Assembly (NCBI RefSeq): GCF_900188185.1
Contig: NZ_FZPA01000004.1
Span: 62,001-126,000, forward strand
From: Sphingopyxis indica
GTDB taxonomy: Bacteria > Pseudomonadota > Alphaproteobacteria > Sphingomonadales > Sphingomonadaceae
DNA length: 64,000 nt
Reading direction: 5' to 3'
The translations under genes and the position numbers were made by a program. Under the pieces are notes generated by a model. It was not told the DNA's origin, ran no database searches, and saw only the letters and a program-made list of their open reading frames with translations. Numbering within the stretch: position 1 is the first letter of the stretch; each line of letters starts with the position of its first letter. Positions 54,812 through 62,916 of the stretch are shown piece after piece.

Positions 54812-55203
54812 GCGATGCGCCGGTTGCGGCGGACGCGCGCGCGCTCGGCGATGCGCCGCGCATCCGCGCGATCCTGACCAATGCGGCACGCGAGGGACGC
54901 AGCGTCAGCTATTCGGAACTGCTCGGCGACCTCGGATTTCGCTTCACGCGTCCCAAGATGCGGGCGCTGTGCAAGACGCTGGGCGAGGTAGACCGGCTCT
55001 GCGCGCTTGACGACGAGCCCGATCTGGCGGTGCTGGTCGTGCGCGAGAGCGACCGCTTGCCCGGTCAGGGCTGGTGGGTCGGCGGCACGGCGCTGCTCCT
55101 CGGCTATGACGGCCCGTGGGAGGGCGCGGCGGCGGCACGCTTTATCGCCGAACAGCAGCAGTTGGCCTTCGATTACTGGGCGTCTCGACGGCGCCCCGAT
55201 TGA
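54778..55203 (+). CDS. Hypothetical protein with winged-helix-like, alkyltransferase-like region
   Basis: 141 residues from ATG 54778, which lies within the last 34 bp of the DUF1295 gene in another frame. Later GTG starts are possible. The core IRAILTNAAREGRSVSYSELLGDLGFRFTRPKMRALCKTLGEVDRLC resembles the winged helix of alkyltransferase-like (Atl/Ogt C-terminal) proteins, and GQGWWVGG follows, but the PCHRV cysteine motif is missing. So it may be a DNA-binding protein without methyl acceptor activity, or unrelated. It probably belongs to the same transcript as the acyltransferase and DUF1295 genes. Confidence 0.65.
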   Translation: MAAKAARDQGLGDAPVAADARALGDAPRIRAILTNAAREGRSVSYSELLGDLGFRFTRPKMRALCKTLGEVDRLCALDDEPDLAVLVVRESDRLPGQGWWVGGTALLLGYDGPWEGAAAARFIAEQQQLAFDYWASRRRPD

Positions 55204-55277
55204 GTATGGATCCCGGGGCCAGAACCCTCGTCAGGGTTGATACCCAAGCGTTCGGTTCTTGCCTGAACGGCTGGGTT

Positions 55278-55396
55278 GGGGTGGGGCCTCGAAACCTTGC
55301 GCGAGGTCGATAGGCCCCACCCCACTGCGACTAGGCAGCCCTTCGACAAGCTCAGGACTGCCAAGTCTTCGTTGCCCCTCCCCTTAAGGGGAGGGG
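55278..55396. repeat. Composite GC-rich palindrome element
   Basis: ggggtggggcct (55278-55289) pairs perfectly with aggccccacccc (55312-55323). A palindrome with the centre ccccttaagggg lies at 55375-55396, and ttcgacaagctcagga is in between. It lies between convergent genes (54778-55203 and wrbA). Confidence 0.7.
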
Positions 55397-55456
55397 CTCC
55401 CTTGTCCCTACGGCCGCAATCGCCCGTCAGCGGACGTCACGCGGTCCGTTCCGGAA

Positions 55457-56059
55457 CTACGCCGAAAGCTTCGCCGCGGTCTTCGCGACGCGTTCGCCAA
55501 GGTAGCGCGCGCCGCCCAGGTCGGCTTCGCTCGGCTGGCGCGATCCATCGCCGTCGGCGAGCGTCGTTGCGCCATAGGGGGCGCCGCCCTTGACCTCGTC
55601 GACGCCCATCTGGCCGGCATAGCCATAGTCGAGCCCGACGATCGTCATGCCGAAGTGGAGCAGGTTGGTGAGGATGCTGAACAGCGTCGCTTCCTGCCCG
55701 CCATGCTGCGAGGCGGTCGAGGTGAAGGCTGCACCAACCTTGCCCGTGAGCAGCCCCTGCGCCCAGACGCCGCCGGCGGTATCCCAGAAGCTCGCCATCT
55801 GGCTGGCCATCCGGCCGAAGCGCGTCGGCGAGCCGACGACGATCGCGTCATAGTTCGTCAGCTCCTTGGGGTCGCTGAGCAGCGTATGTGCGGTGTCGGT
55901 CTTGAAACCCGCCGCCTTCACCACCGCCTCGGGGGCGGTTTCGGCGACACGGCGAATATCGACTTCGGCACCCGCGGCGCGCGCGCCTTCGGCGACGGCG
56001 TCGGCCATCTGCTCGATATGACCATAGCTCGAATAATAGAGCACCAGAACCTTTGCCAT
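55457..56059 (-). CDS. wrbA: NAD(P)H:quinone oxidoreductase WrbA
   Basis: 200 residues from ATG 56059. The FMN phosphate loop is [55 protein letters not shown] and [34 protein letters not shown] are family signatures. It reduces quinones by two electrons, protecting against redox cycling. The pirin gene lies 82 bp upstream on the same strand, and the LysR gene is divergent from pirin. Confidence 0.96.
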   Translation of the reverse strand: MAKVLVLYYSSYGHIEQMADAVAEGARAAGAEVDIRRVAETAPEAVVKAAGFKTDTAHTLLSDPKELTNYDAIVVGSPTRFGRMASQMASFWDTAGGVWAQGLLTGKVGAAFTSTASQHGGQEATLFSILTNLLHFGMTIVGLDYGYAGQMGVDEVKGGAPYGATTLADGDGSRQPSEADLGGARYLGERVAKTAAKLSA

Positions 56060-56141
56060 GTTGAATTTCCTTTCAGTCGGGAGGGGAAGGGGGTGGGCCG
56101 CCGCCGCAAGGGAGGGGGATTTGGCGGCGGCCCGGGGCTCG

Positions 56142-56837
56142 TCACAGGCTGTCGACGAGCACGAGTTCGGCGTCGTCGAGCGCTTCGACCTCGATCCGTT
56201 CGACGTCACGGATCGCGATGCCGTCGCGCGGGTCGGCGTCTTCGCCGTTGACGCGGATGCGGCCCTTGGCGGCGACCAGATAGGCGTGGCGGCCGGCGCG
56301 GAGGTCATAGGCGACGCGGTCGCCTGCATTCACCGTCGCTGCGGCGACGCGGGCGTCGGCGCGGATCGGCAGGGCATCATCGCCTTCGATACCGCTCGCC
56401 AGGGTCACAAAGCGCCCCGAACGATCGGCCTTCGGGAACTGGCGTGCGCCCCAGCCGGGATTGCCGCCCGCACGGTCGGGGATGATCCAGATCTGGAACA
56501 GCGTCGTTTCCTCGTCCTCGAGGTTGAACTCGCTGTGGGTGACGCCGGTGCCGGCGCTCATCACCTGAACGTCGCCCGCGGCGGTGCGACCGGCGTTGCC
56601 CATCGAGTCGCGATGGCTGATCGCGCCGGTGCGGACATAGGTGATGATCTCCATGTCGCGGTGCGGGTGCGGCGGAAAGCCCGACTGTGCGGCGATCGCG
56701 TCGTCGTTCCAGACGCGCAGCGCCCCCCAGCCCATGCGGTCCGGGTCGTGATAGTTTGCGAAGGAAAAATGGTGGCGGGCGTCGAGCCAGCCGTGGTTGG
56801 CATGACCCAGCGTATCGAATTTGCGGATGTCGATCAT
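56142..56837 (-). CDS. Pirin-family protein
   Basis: 231 residues from ATG 56837. The N-terminal cupin holds the pirin metal residues: [20 protein letters not shown] (His-x-His with Glu downstream), [18 protein letters not shown], and FQIWIIPD. The C-terminal cupin is less conserved. Bacterial pirins include quercetin 2,3-dioxygenases (YhhW) and redox-sensing regulators. It forms a likely transcript with wrbA. Confidence 0.92.
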   Translation of the reverse strand: MIDIRKFDTLGHANHGWLDARHHFSFANYHDPDRMGWGALRVWNDDAIAAQSGFPPHPHRDMEIITYVRTGAISHRDSMGNAGRTAAGDVQVMSAGTGVTHSEFNLEDEETTLFQIWIIPDRAGGNPGWGARQFPKADRSGRFVTLASGIEGDDALPIRADARVAAATVNAGDRVAYDLRAGRHAYLVAAKGRIRVNGEDADPRDGIAIRDVERIEVEALDDAELVLVDSL

Positions 56838-56963
56838 CGGATAGCCTTTCGCACGCGCCGCCTTTGGCGATCTTGCCGGCGGCGCTCTCTCGTTGCAGCC
56901 AAGATAGCGATTGGGGTCGTTTCGAAAATAGCGTAGATAGAAACTGATCGTTTCCATTATGCT

Positions 56964-57059
56964 CGTCATTGCGAGGAGCCGAAGGCGATGCGGCAATCCA
57001 GAGCGCGCGTAAACCGCCCTGGATTGCTTCCCCCGGCTTTCGCCGGGGTCGCAATGACG
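56964..57059. repeat. Dispersed palindrome, family 3 (copy 2)
   Basis: cgtcattgcgaggagccgaa and its inverted end gtcgcaatgacg, with an inner hairpin ccccggctttcgccgggg. Its right end lies 15 bp before the start of the LysR gene, and the AAGGAG used by that gene begins at the repeat edge. Confidence 0.78.
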
Positions 57060-57073
57060 AAGGAGTAACAAGG

Positions 57074-58000
57074 ATGGCGCTACCCGATTATGAAGGCTGG
57101 GCCTGTTTCGTTGCGGTGGCGGAGAGCGGCAGCTTTACCGCCGCGGCGCGCTCGCTCGGGCTGTCGAAGGCGAGCGTGTCGAAAGCCGTGACGCGGCTCG
57201 AAGCGTCGCTGGGGGTCACCTTGCTCCACCGCACGTCGCGCACCGTCACCGTATCGACCGCGGGCGAGCGGCTGCTCGGCGATGCACGCGCGATGGTCGC
57301 GGCGGCGACCGCGGCGACCGAGGCGGCGCGCGGCGACCGGAACGACCTTGCCGGGCCGATCCGGCTCGCGGCGCCGATGAGCTTCGGGATCAAGGTGCTC
57401 GGCGCGCCGCTCGCCGCCTTCATGGCGCAGCATCCCGCGGTCGAGGTCGAATTGACGCTGAGCGACGCGCGGCACGATCTGGTCGCCGAGGGGATCGACC
57501 TCGCGCTGCGTATCGCGCCGCTCGACGATTCGAGCCTGCTCGCACGGACGATCGCGCCGGTCGCGGCGTCGGTGATCGCGAGCCCGGCCTATCTCGAGCG
57601 CCACGGCACGCCGCGCCATCCGCTCGACCTCGCGGCGCACCGGCTGATCGGCTATGGCCACCGCGAACGCGCACGCCCGCTGCGGTTCGAACGCAAGGGC
57701 GAGGAAGCGACGGTCGTTCCGGCGGGGCCGCTGTTCACCAACAATGGCGATGTGATGATCCCGCTGCTCGTCGCGGGCGGCGGCATCGCGGTCCTGCCCG
57801 ACTTCATTGCGGAGGCCGAACTCGCGTCGGGCGCGCTGGTGCCTATCCTCTCCGACTGGTCGCTGCCGCAGGCCTTTCTGCACCTCCTGTCGCCGCCATC
57901 GCGGCTCCGTCCGGCGCGGGTCAGGGCGCTCGCCGATCACCTCGTCGAGACGCTGAAACGCAGCTGCGCGGGCCGCGACTCGCCGGAATCAGGCGATTAA
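57074..58000 (+). CDS. LysR-family transcriptional regulator
   Basis: 308 residues from ATG 57074. The HTH domain is DYEGWACFVAVAESGSFTAAARSLGLSKASVSKAVTRLEASLGVTLLHRTSR (about 5-57); the effector domain resembles the group controlling quinone and redox genes (IRLAAPMSFGIKVLGAPLAAFM ... LSDARHDLVAEGIDLALRIAPLDDSSLLART). It is divergent from pirin-wrbA, so those are the likely targets. The stop codon is part of the CtrA box upstream of ctrA. Confidence 0.92.
   Translation: MALPDYEGWACFVAVAESGSFTAAARSLGLSKASVSKAVTRLEASLGVTLLHRTSRTVTVSTAGERLLGDARAMVAAATAATEAARGDRNDLAGPIRLAAPMSFGIKVLGAPLAAFMAQHPAVEVELTLSDARHDLVAEGIDLALRIAPLDDSSLLARTIAPVAASVIASPAYLERHGTPRHPLDLAAHRLIGYGHRERARPLRFERKGEEATVVPAGPLFTNNGDVMIPLLVAGGGIAVLPDFIAEAELASGALVPILSDWSLPQAFLHLLSPPSRLRPARVRALADHLVETLKRSCAGRDSPESGD
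57977..57990. promoter_or_regulatory. Two GANTC (CcrM methylation) sites upstream of ctrA
   Basis: gactc at 57977-57981 and gaatc at 57986-57990 lie 7-35 bp before the CtrA box. In Caulobacter a GANTC site controls the ctrA P1 promoter through its methylation state. Two sites this close are above chance density. Confidence 0.6.
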
Positions 58001-58012
58001 ATCAAAATTAAC
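57997..58012 (+). promoter_or_regulatory. CtrA-binding box (TTAA-N7-TTAAC) upstream of ctrA
   Basis: TTAA (57997-58000), seven bases, TTAAC (58008-58012): an exact consensus match, followed by a second C. An inverted half-site GGTTAA lies at 58035-58040. This implies autoregulation of ctrA, as in Caulobacter. The first TTAA overlaps the stop codon of the LysR gene. Confidence 0.82.
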
Positions 58013-58139
58013 CTTTCCCCTTCATTGCTTTCATGGTTAATATTCCGGCAGTCCCGAAACGGGGGCGCGTCGGCATATCGCGGAATGATCGTGCGGACGG
58101 GTCGCGGGGTCATCGGGCGAAACAAAATAGGGGCGGCCA

Positions 58140-58847
58140 ATGCGCGTATTGCTGATCGAGGACGAGCCGACGACCGCGAAAGCGATCGACACGATGCTCA
58201 CCACCGAGGGCTTCAACGTCTACACGACCGATCTGGGCGAGGAAGGCCTCGATCTGGGCAAGCTCTATGATTACGACATCATCCTGCTCGACCTGAACCT
58301 GCCCGACATGCACGGCTATGACGTGCTCAAGAAGCTGCGCACCGCAAAGGTGCAGACGCCGGTGCTGATCCTGTCGGGCATTTCGGAAATGGATTCGAAG
58401 GTGCGCTCGTTCGGCTTCGGCGCCGACGATTATGTCACCAAGCCCTTCCACCGCGACGAACTGATTGCGCGCATCCATGCGGTCGTGCGCCGCTCGAAGG
58501 GGCACAGCCAGAGCGTCATCAAGACGGGCAAGCTCGCGGTCAATCTCGACACCAAGACGGTCGAGGTCGACAGCGTGCGCGTGCATCTGACCGGCAAGGA
58601 ATATCAGATGCTCGAGCTTTTGAGCCTGCGCAAGGGCACGACGCTGACCAAGGAAATGTTCCTGAACCATCTCTATGGCGGGATGGACGAGCCCGAGCTG
58701 AAGATCATCGACGTCTTCATCTGCAAGCTCAGGAAGAAGCTGGCGCTCGCGTGCGGCGGCGAAAATTACATCGAGACGGTCTGGGGTCGCGGCTATGTGC
58801 TGCGCGACATCGACGACGAAGGCAATGAGGTGCGCCGCGTCGCCTGA
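58140..58847 (+). CDS. ctrA: Cell-cycle master regulator CtrA
   Basis: 235 residues, nearly identical in pattern to Caulobacter CtrA. The N-terminus is [20 protein letters not shown]; the phospho-acceptor is Asp51 in [54 protein letters not shown] follows. The winged helix includes [53 protein letters not shown] and [14 protein letters not shown]. It ends in EVRRVA, with a small hydrophobic C-terminus, as required for ClpXP turnover in Caulobacter. It controls cell division, flagellar and methylation genes. The leader holds a CtrA box and GANTC sites. Confidence 0.98.
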   Translation: MRVLLIEDEPTTAKAIDTMLTTEGFNVYTTDLGEEGLDLGKLYDYDIILLDLNLPDMHGYDVLKKLRTAKVQTPVLILSGISEMDSKVRSFGFGADDYVTKPFHRDELIARIHAVVRRSKGHSQSVIKTGKLAVNLDTKTVEVDSVRVHLTGKEYQMLELLSLRKGTTLTKEMFLNHLYGGMDEPELKIIDVFICKLRKKLALACGGENYIETVWGRGYVLRDIDDEGNEVRRVA

Positions 58848-58882
58848 CGCGCCGGCTTTCCCTCGACAGTCTGGTAGTGAAG

Positions 58883-58917
58883 ACCGGCGCGGAGCGATCC
58901 GCGCCGGTTTTCTTTTT
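58883..58917 (+). terminator. Rho-independent terminator of ctrA
   Basis: accggcgcgga (58883-58893), loop gcga, tccgcgccggt (58898-58908), then tttcttttt. A perfect 11-bp GC-rich stem followed by a T-run, 35 bp after the ctrA stop. The strongest terminator in the window. Confidence 0.9.
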
Positions 58918-58939
58918 GGGGAGTATGCCGTTCGGGCGG

Positions 58940-59208
58940 ATGGCGGTTTTGGGGTGGCCGGTTGCCATCGCCGTCTTTGGCGATCGCGGGCTGGGTCCGC
59001 TTCGCCGTTTCAAAGTTCAGCAAAGTTCAGCCTTGTGCGGCCGCCGATGGGTCGCGTTCGGCGAACATGCCGCGCCGGCTCCCGCCCGCATCCATAAACC
59101 GGGGTGTGACCGCTTTTATCTACATGTCGAAAGAGCCGATACGAAGGCTGGCACAGCCGAATGATGTAGGACAGCGGTTTTTGCGGCGGATGTCCGGCTT
59201 GGGGTGGG
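58940..59208. repeat. Long dispersed repeat of about 270 bp (copy B)
   Basis: It is the second copy of the unit at 42965-43230, same orientation. It lies between ctrA (after its terminator) and the convergent gene at 59225-59638, so again between convergent genes. It contains aaagttcagcaaagttcag and cgttcggcgaacatg. It occupies most of the 377-bp ctrA downstream gap. Confidence 0.85.
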
Positions 59209-59224
59209 ACGCGGCCGTGCCAGA

Positions 59225-59638
59225 TTAAGGCCAAGCGATAGGATTGGAGGGCTCGCTTTCTTCGATTTCTTCCGAAAACCTGCCTCTTTCCATCAGATGT
59301 GCGAGAGCGCCACGAGCGACTGGCGCAATGTTCTCGGGCCAGTCGCTACGGATTACCTGATCAGCGGTGGGATTCTTCGGGATACGTTCATCTGCGATAG
59401 CCTGCTGCATAAGCTTGCATACTTGCCGTACCGCTTCGGCCTCGCTGTCCGTCATCGCAGGATACCAGTCAGGCTCACCCTCATACGGGAACCAGTCAAA
59501 AAATGACTCGAACCATTCGACCGGACCAGACTCTTCAACACCCCGATCACCCTCAGAAAGGCCGAGTAGGCTCTCCATAATGCGGTTGCGGACGCGTTGC
59601 GCGACCAGTCGTTCGGAAGGTTGTTCGTCGTTAGCCAT
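59225..59638 (-). CDS. Hypothetical protein, low-G+C orphan
   Basis: 137 residues from ATG 59638. It is acidic, tryptophan- and glutamate-rich (VEWFESFFDWFPYEGEPDWYPAMTDSEAEAVRQV), without signal peptide or membrane segment, and mostly helical. I do not recognise the family. The base composition is visibly less G+C-rich than its neighbours, and codon choice is unlike them, suggesting transfer. Its 3' end abuts the 270-bp repeat, and its 5' end faces the abnormal tail of the glycosyltransferase gene on the same strand, 15 bp away. Confidence 0.68.
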   Translation of the reverse strand: MANDEQPSERLVAQRVRNRIMESLLGLSEGDRGVEESGPVEWFESFFDWFPYEGEPDWYPAMTDSEAEAVRQVCKLMQQAIADERIPKNPTADQVIRSDWPENIAPVARGALAHLMERGRFSEEIEESEPSNPIAWP

Positions 59639-59653
59639 TGCAGGCCTTGTGCA

Positions 59654-60937
59654 CTAATTGAAGATGTCCGCAATCGGTCGTTTTCCGACACCGGACAAAG
59701 GGGCTTCGCCCCTTTCGCCCGCTTTCGAAGACGCGCTAATTCTTCCGGTGCCGGCCGTAGTGACCGCGCAGCGTCGCAGATGCTCGGCGAGTTCGCGGCC
59801 GTTGCGGTCCCAGTTGAAGCGGCCCGCGAGGCTCGCGGCGACGGCCGACGGTAGCGGTGGGGCGGCGAGGATGGCGGAAATCGCGGCCGCGATCGCGTCG
59901 GGGGTCCGCGCGGCGATCCGGCCCGCTGCATCGGATGTAACGAGCTCGGCCGCGCCGCCCGCGTCGCTGATGACGATCGGCGTTCCGCACGCGAGCGCCT
60001 CGACCCACGCATTGGCCAGACCCTCGCTTTCCGATGGCATGACGACGACGTCCGCGGCGCGGTAGTGCGCGGCGAGGTCGGTGTGCGCGACGGGTCCCTC
60101 GAAATGGACGCGGTCGGCGACGCCGAGCCGCTGCGCGAGCGCCCGGTAGCGGCCTTCCTCCTCGCCCGCGCCGACGAGACGATAGCGGACCCCCGGCAGC
60201 GCAGCGAGCGCCTCGATCACCAGCGCTTGCCCCTTGCGCGGGATCAGCGCGCCGACGGTGAGGATCGTCGGCGCGTCGCCGATGCCGAGCGTGGCGCGCG
60301 CCGCGGCGCGATCGCCGGGGCCGGGCATGAAGCGGTCGGTGTCGATTCCCGTATAGTGAACCGCGATCTTTGCAGCGTCGATGCCGATTGCCGCCATATC
60401 GCGGCGCATCGCTTCGGAGACCGCGAGCAGCCCGGCGGCGTCGCGGGCGGCTTCGAGCAGTTGCGGCCGGCTCGCCGGATCATGGCCGAAATGGCCGATG
60501 TCGGCGCCGCGCGCCTTGATCGAGAAGGGCAGGCCGAGCGCTTTCGCGACGCGCATCGCGGCGGGACCGTCGGGGTAGAAGAATTGCGCGTCGATGATGT
60601 CTGGCCGCAGGTCGCGCGCGATCGGCAGCACCGCGCGGGCGATCGCGGCGGGGTTGAGGCGGGTGCCGATGCGGGGAAGGAGCCTGAAGCGCGGACGATG
60701 GACCGAGAGGCCGTTCCACGTCTCGCGCCGCGGCAGATGGCGCAGCGCCGCATAGCGCGGGTGGAGCGACAGCGGCCAGGGCGGCAGGCCTATGGGCGCA
60801 ACGACGCTGAGCTCAACGTCGGACTGCGCCGCGAGCGCGCGCAGGCTGCGCTCGACGAAGAGGCCGAAGTTCGGGCGCGCCGCGTCGGGAAAGAGCGTCG
60901 CGATCGACAGGACGCGCAAATTGGGAGCGGGGTCCAC
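59654..60937 (-). CDS. Glycosyltransferase family 4-type protein
   Basis: 427 residues from a GTG at 60937. The two-domain GT-B fold includes RVLSIATLFPDAARPNFGLFVERSLRAL, the linker GIDTDRFMPGPGDRAAARATLG, and the donor-binding motif MPSESEGLANAWVEALACGTPIVISDAGG (Glu-x7-Glu). It probably adds a hexose to a surface polymer or lipid. The last 35 residues (from about position 393, RISASSKAGERGEAPLSGVG...) do not look like GT and contain a palindrome (aaaggggc-ttc-gcccctttt-like) in the DNA, so the natural end may lie about 100 bp earlier. Confidence 0.88.
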   Translation of the reverse strand: MDPAPNLRVLSIATLFPDAARPNFGLFVERSLRALAAQSDVELSVVAPIGLPPWPLSLHPRYAALRHLPRRETWNGLSVHRPRFRLLPRIGTRLNPAAIARAVLPIARDLRPDIIDAQFFYPDGPAAMRVAKALGLPFSIKARGADIGHFGHDPASRPQLLEAARDAAGLLAVSEAMRRDMAAIGIDAAKIAVHYTGIDTDRFMPGPGDRAAARATLGIGDAPTILTVGALIPRKGQALVIEALAALPGVRYRLVGAGEEEGRYRALAQRLGVADRVHFEGPVAHTDLAAHYRAADVVVMPSESEGLANAWVEALACGTPIVISDAGGAAELVTSDAAGRIAARTPDAIAAAISAILAAPPLPSAVAASLAGRFNWDRNGRELAEHLRRCAVTTAGTGRISASSKAGERGEAPLSGVGKRPIADIFN

Positions 60938-60938
60938 C

Positions 60939-61499
60939 TTAGAGGGTGCGGATCAGCCGCACCGCGACCGCGGCCCATGGCGGGTTGCTGACCACCTGTT
61001 GCCGCTGGCCGGTGCCGAGCGGGAGGAGGTGGAGCTTCTCCCCGTCGACGTTGAGCAGTCGCGCGAAGAAGAAGCGCCCGGCGGGGCGCGGGACGAGGAG
61101 GTCGCGGTTGAGCGCCTGTCCCCAGTCGCCTTCGATGCGGCGGCACCATATTTCGTCGCCGGCGCGATAGTCGCCGATCGACGAGGTGACGCGCACCGCG
61201 ACCATATCCTCGCTCGGCCGGGCGGTGAGTGCCTGTTCGGTGCGGGTGGGCGCCTGCGCGCCGTCGGCGCCGAGCAGCGCGGTGATGGTGAGCTGCGTAT
61301 CCTGCGGCAGCTGGACGAGTTCGGCGGCATCGACGCCGAGCGCCCTGGCGATGCGGTTCATCCAGCCGAGCGACAGGGTGCGCGTCCCGGTTTCGAGGCG
61401 GCCGATCGTCTGCGCGGTGGTCGGCGGATCGCAGCGCTGCGCGACCTCGTCGAGCGTCAGACCCTTGGCACGGCGCACCGCGCGGATGCTGTTGATCAT
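60939..61499 (-). CDS. XRE-family regulator with C-terminal LexA/S24-like domain
   Basis: 186 residues. The HTH runs from about 3 to 60 (SIRAVRRAKGLTLDEVAQRCDPPTTAQTIGRLETGTRTLSLGWMNRIARAL). The C-terminal part (DMVAVRVTSSIGDYRAGDEIWCRR ... LLVPRPAGRFFFARLLNVDGEKLHLLP) looks like the beta-fold of S24/LexA-type repressors but lacks an evident Ser-Lys dyad, so it is probably a sensor domain. Its stop is 1 bp from the glycosyltransferase GTG, so the two form an operon. It is divergent from the DUF6456 gene. Confidence 0.84.
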   Translation of the reverse strand: MINSIRAVRRAKGLTLDEVAQRCDPPTTAQTIGRLETGTRTLSLGWMNRIARALGVDAAELVQLPQDTQLTITALLGADGAQAPTRTEQALTARPSEDMVAVRVTSSIGDYRAGDEIWCRRIEGDWGQALNRDLLVPRPAGRFFFARLLNVDGEKLHLLPLGTGQRQQVVSNPPWAAVAVRLIRTL

Positions 61500-61513
61500 C
61501 GCCTGCCCTTCAT

Positions 61514-61526
61514 AACCAATTTGGTT
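61514..61526. promoter_or_regulatory. Perfect 13-bp palindrome upstream of the XRE regulator
   Basis: AACCAA-T-TTGGTT lies 15-27 bp before the regulator ATG, downstream of a TTGACA at 61557-61552 on the minus strand. Its position between promoter and gene fits an autoregulatory operator. No second copy is visible in the window. Confidence 0.55.
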
Positions 61527-61588
61527 TCTTCTTTCCTACATGGCGATCCAATGTCAAGAGTGATTCGCCGAGCAGCAGGAGATCGCCG

Positions 61589-62071
61589 ATGACCGCACGC
61601 CGTCTTGAAACCCGCCTCCATCCCGACGACCGGGTCGATCCGGGCAAGGCGGGACCGCAGGTGATGCGGCATGTGACGGTCAATGCGGCCGAAAGCCCGC
61701 TCGCCTGGCTCGCGGCGCGGGGGCATCTGAGCGACGCGCAGCTTCGCGCGGGCGAGCGGCTGCGCGCCGATTACGAGCGCGCGGGGTTGTCCGCGCGGGT
61801 GACGATGCGGTGGGATGCGGCGCCACCGGGCAAGAGCCGCGGCGGCGCGCGCGCGGCGGATGCGTCGCTCGCGCGCATCGACGCGCACCGGCGCTTCCAT
61901 GCCGCGCTCGAGGCGGCGGGGCCGGGGCTTGCGGACATTTGCTGGCGGGTGATTTGTGCGGGCGAGGGGATCGGCGGCGCCGAAAAGACGCTCGGCTGGC
62001 CCGTGCGGTCGGGCAAGCTGGTGCTGACGCTGGCGCTCGACCGGCTGGCGCGCTTCTATGGGACGGGGTGA
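61589..62071 (+). CDS. DUF6456-domain protein
   Basis: 160 residues. The conserved domain runs through HVTVNAAESPLAWLAARGHLSDAQLRAGERLRADYERAGLSARVTMRWDA and ends LGWPVRSGKLVLTLALDRLARFYG. It is helical and resembles a replication or HTH-associated module; similar domains occur in alphaproteobacterial proteins of unknown role. It is divergent from the XRE regulator with 89 bp between, so the palindrome there may also affect it. There is no signal peptide. Confidence 0.85.
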   Translation: MTARRLETRLHPDDRVDPGKAGPQVMRHVTVNAAESPLAWLAARGHLSDAQLRAGERLRADYERAGLSARVTMRWDAAPPGKSRGGARAADASLARIDAHRRFHAALEAAGPGLADICWRVICAGEGIGGAEKTLGWPVRSGKLVLTLALDRLARFYGTG

Positions 62072-62184
62072 ATGATGACGGTGGCTGGAATCAACCGAAA
62101 TTAGCCAATGAACATATTTCGTATCGCATTCAAAAGCCGACACGATCTACAATGGATCGATAGGGCAACAGGAACATCGAGCGA

Positions 62185-62916
62185 TTACGTTACCACGATT
62201 GGCTCATATCCCATTTTGATTGCGGTCAAAGGCCAACCCCCGAGAGAGGGCGGGTAGGTTCTGATTATCGTGAACCGATAAGGCCGCGATGTGAATTCAT
62301 GGCAGCCGTCTTTTTGGTCGGGGCATCGCCATATCGCAGTGATCTGCGTTGCAGCGGATAGGAATGTATTTTCGCATGTTGTCTGGATCGCATCGCTCGA
62401 CAGATCTGCGCAATCGATCGTATATCTCTGGCCATTGCGCACGTCGTCCTCGGTGAACTTCAGTGTGGCGAGCGCGCCTGCCGAATAGTGCTCGCTGTCG
62501 CCATACGCCCAATACGATTTTTTATCCGATAGCTGTTCACACGCCTTTTGCAGGCGTGATTGGCTCTTCTCATTCTCATGACCAAGATAATGATACTGCA
62601 CGGAGACAGCCCGTATACCGATAGGCTGAAACGGAGCGTCCGCCCTGTCGGACCTTTTGCTTGCATATTTCAGTTCGATCACATCGCGCTGGCAAAGCCC
62701 CGCTTCGGAAGAAGCGTATGGCTCTGTAGCAATGGTCGTCGGAGAAGTTGGCCCGGTAAGGACCGATATCAGGTCGCCGAGAACAAGGTCTCGCCGCCTT
62801 GATTCCGACATCTCTATACGCTCGGGATGAAAGGTCCTGACGCGCGTTGCAGCTTGGAGAATGCCCGACATGGCAATCACTGCCGCTAGCGAAAGCCCAA
62901 GACGAAAAACCCGCAT
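62185..62916 (-). CDS. Secreted hypothetical protein, low-G+C
   Basis: 243 residues from ATG 62916, after GGGAGGGG. The frame continues upstream without similarity; the signal peptide MRVFRLGLSLAAVIAMSGILQAATRV supports this start. The mature part has four or more cysteines (CQRDVIELKY, KACEQLSDK, IDCADLSSDAIQTTCENTF, WRCPDQKDGCHEF), likely forming disulfides. I do not recognise the family. G+C content is clearly lower than in the core genes around it. It lies alone between the DUF6456 gene and the uup-like gene. Confidence 0.68.
   Translation of the reverse strand: MRVFRLGLSLAAVIAMSGILQAATRVRTFHPERIEMSESRRRDLVLGDLISVLTGPTSPTTIATEPYASSEAGLCQRDVIELKYASKRSDRADAPFQPIGIRAVSVQYHYLGHENEKSQSRLQKACEQLSDKKSYWAYGDSEHYSAGALATLKFTEDDVRNGQRYTIDCADLSSDAIQTTCENTFLSAATQITAIWRCPDQKDGCHEFTSRPYRFTIIRTYPPSLGGWPLTAIKMGYEPIVVT

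Noticed and set aside
60939..61499. Phage-type self-cleaving repressor
   Set aside because: The C-terminal domain has an S24-like look, but I see no Ser-Lys dyad or Ala-Gly cleavage site, and no phage genes are nearby.
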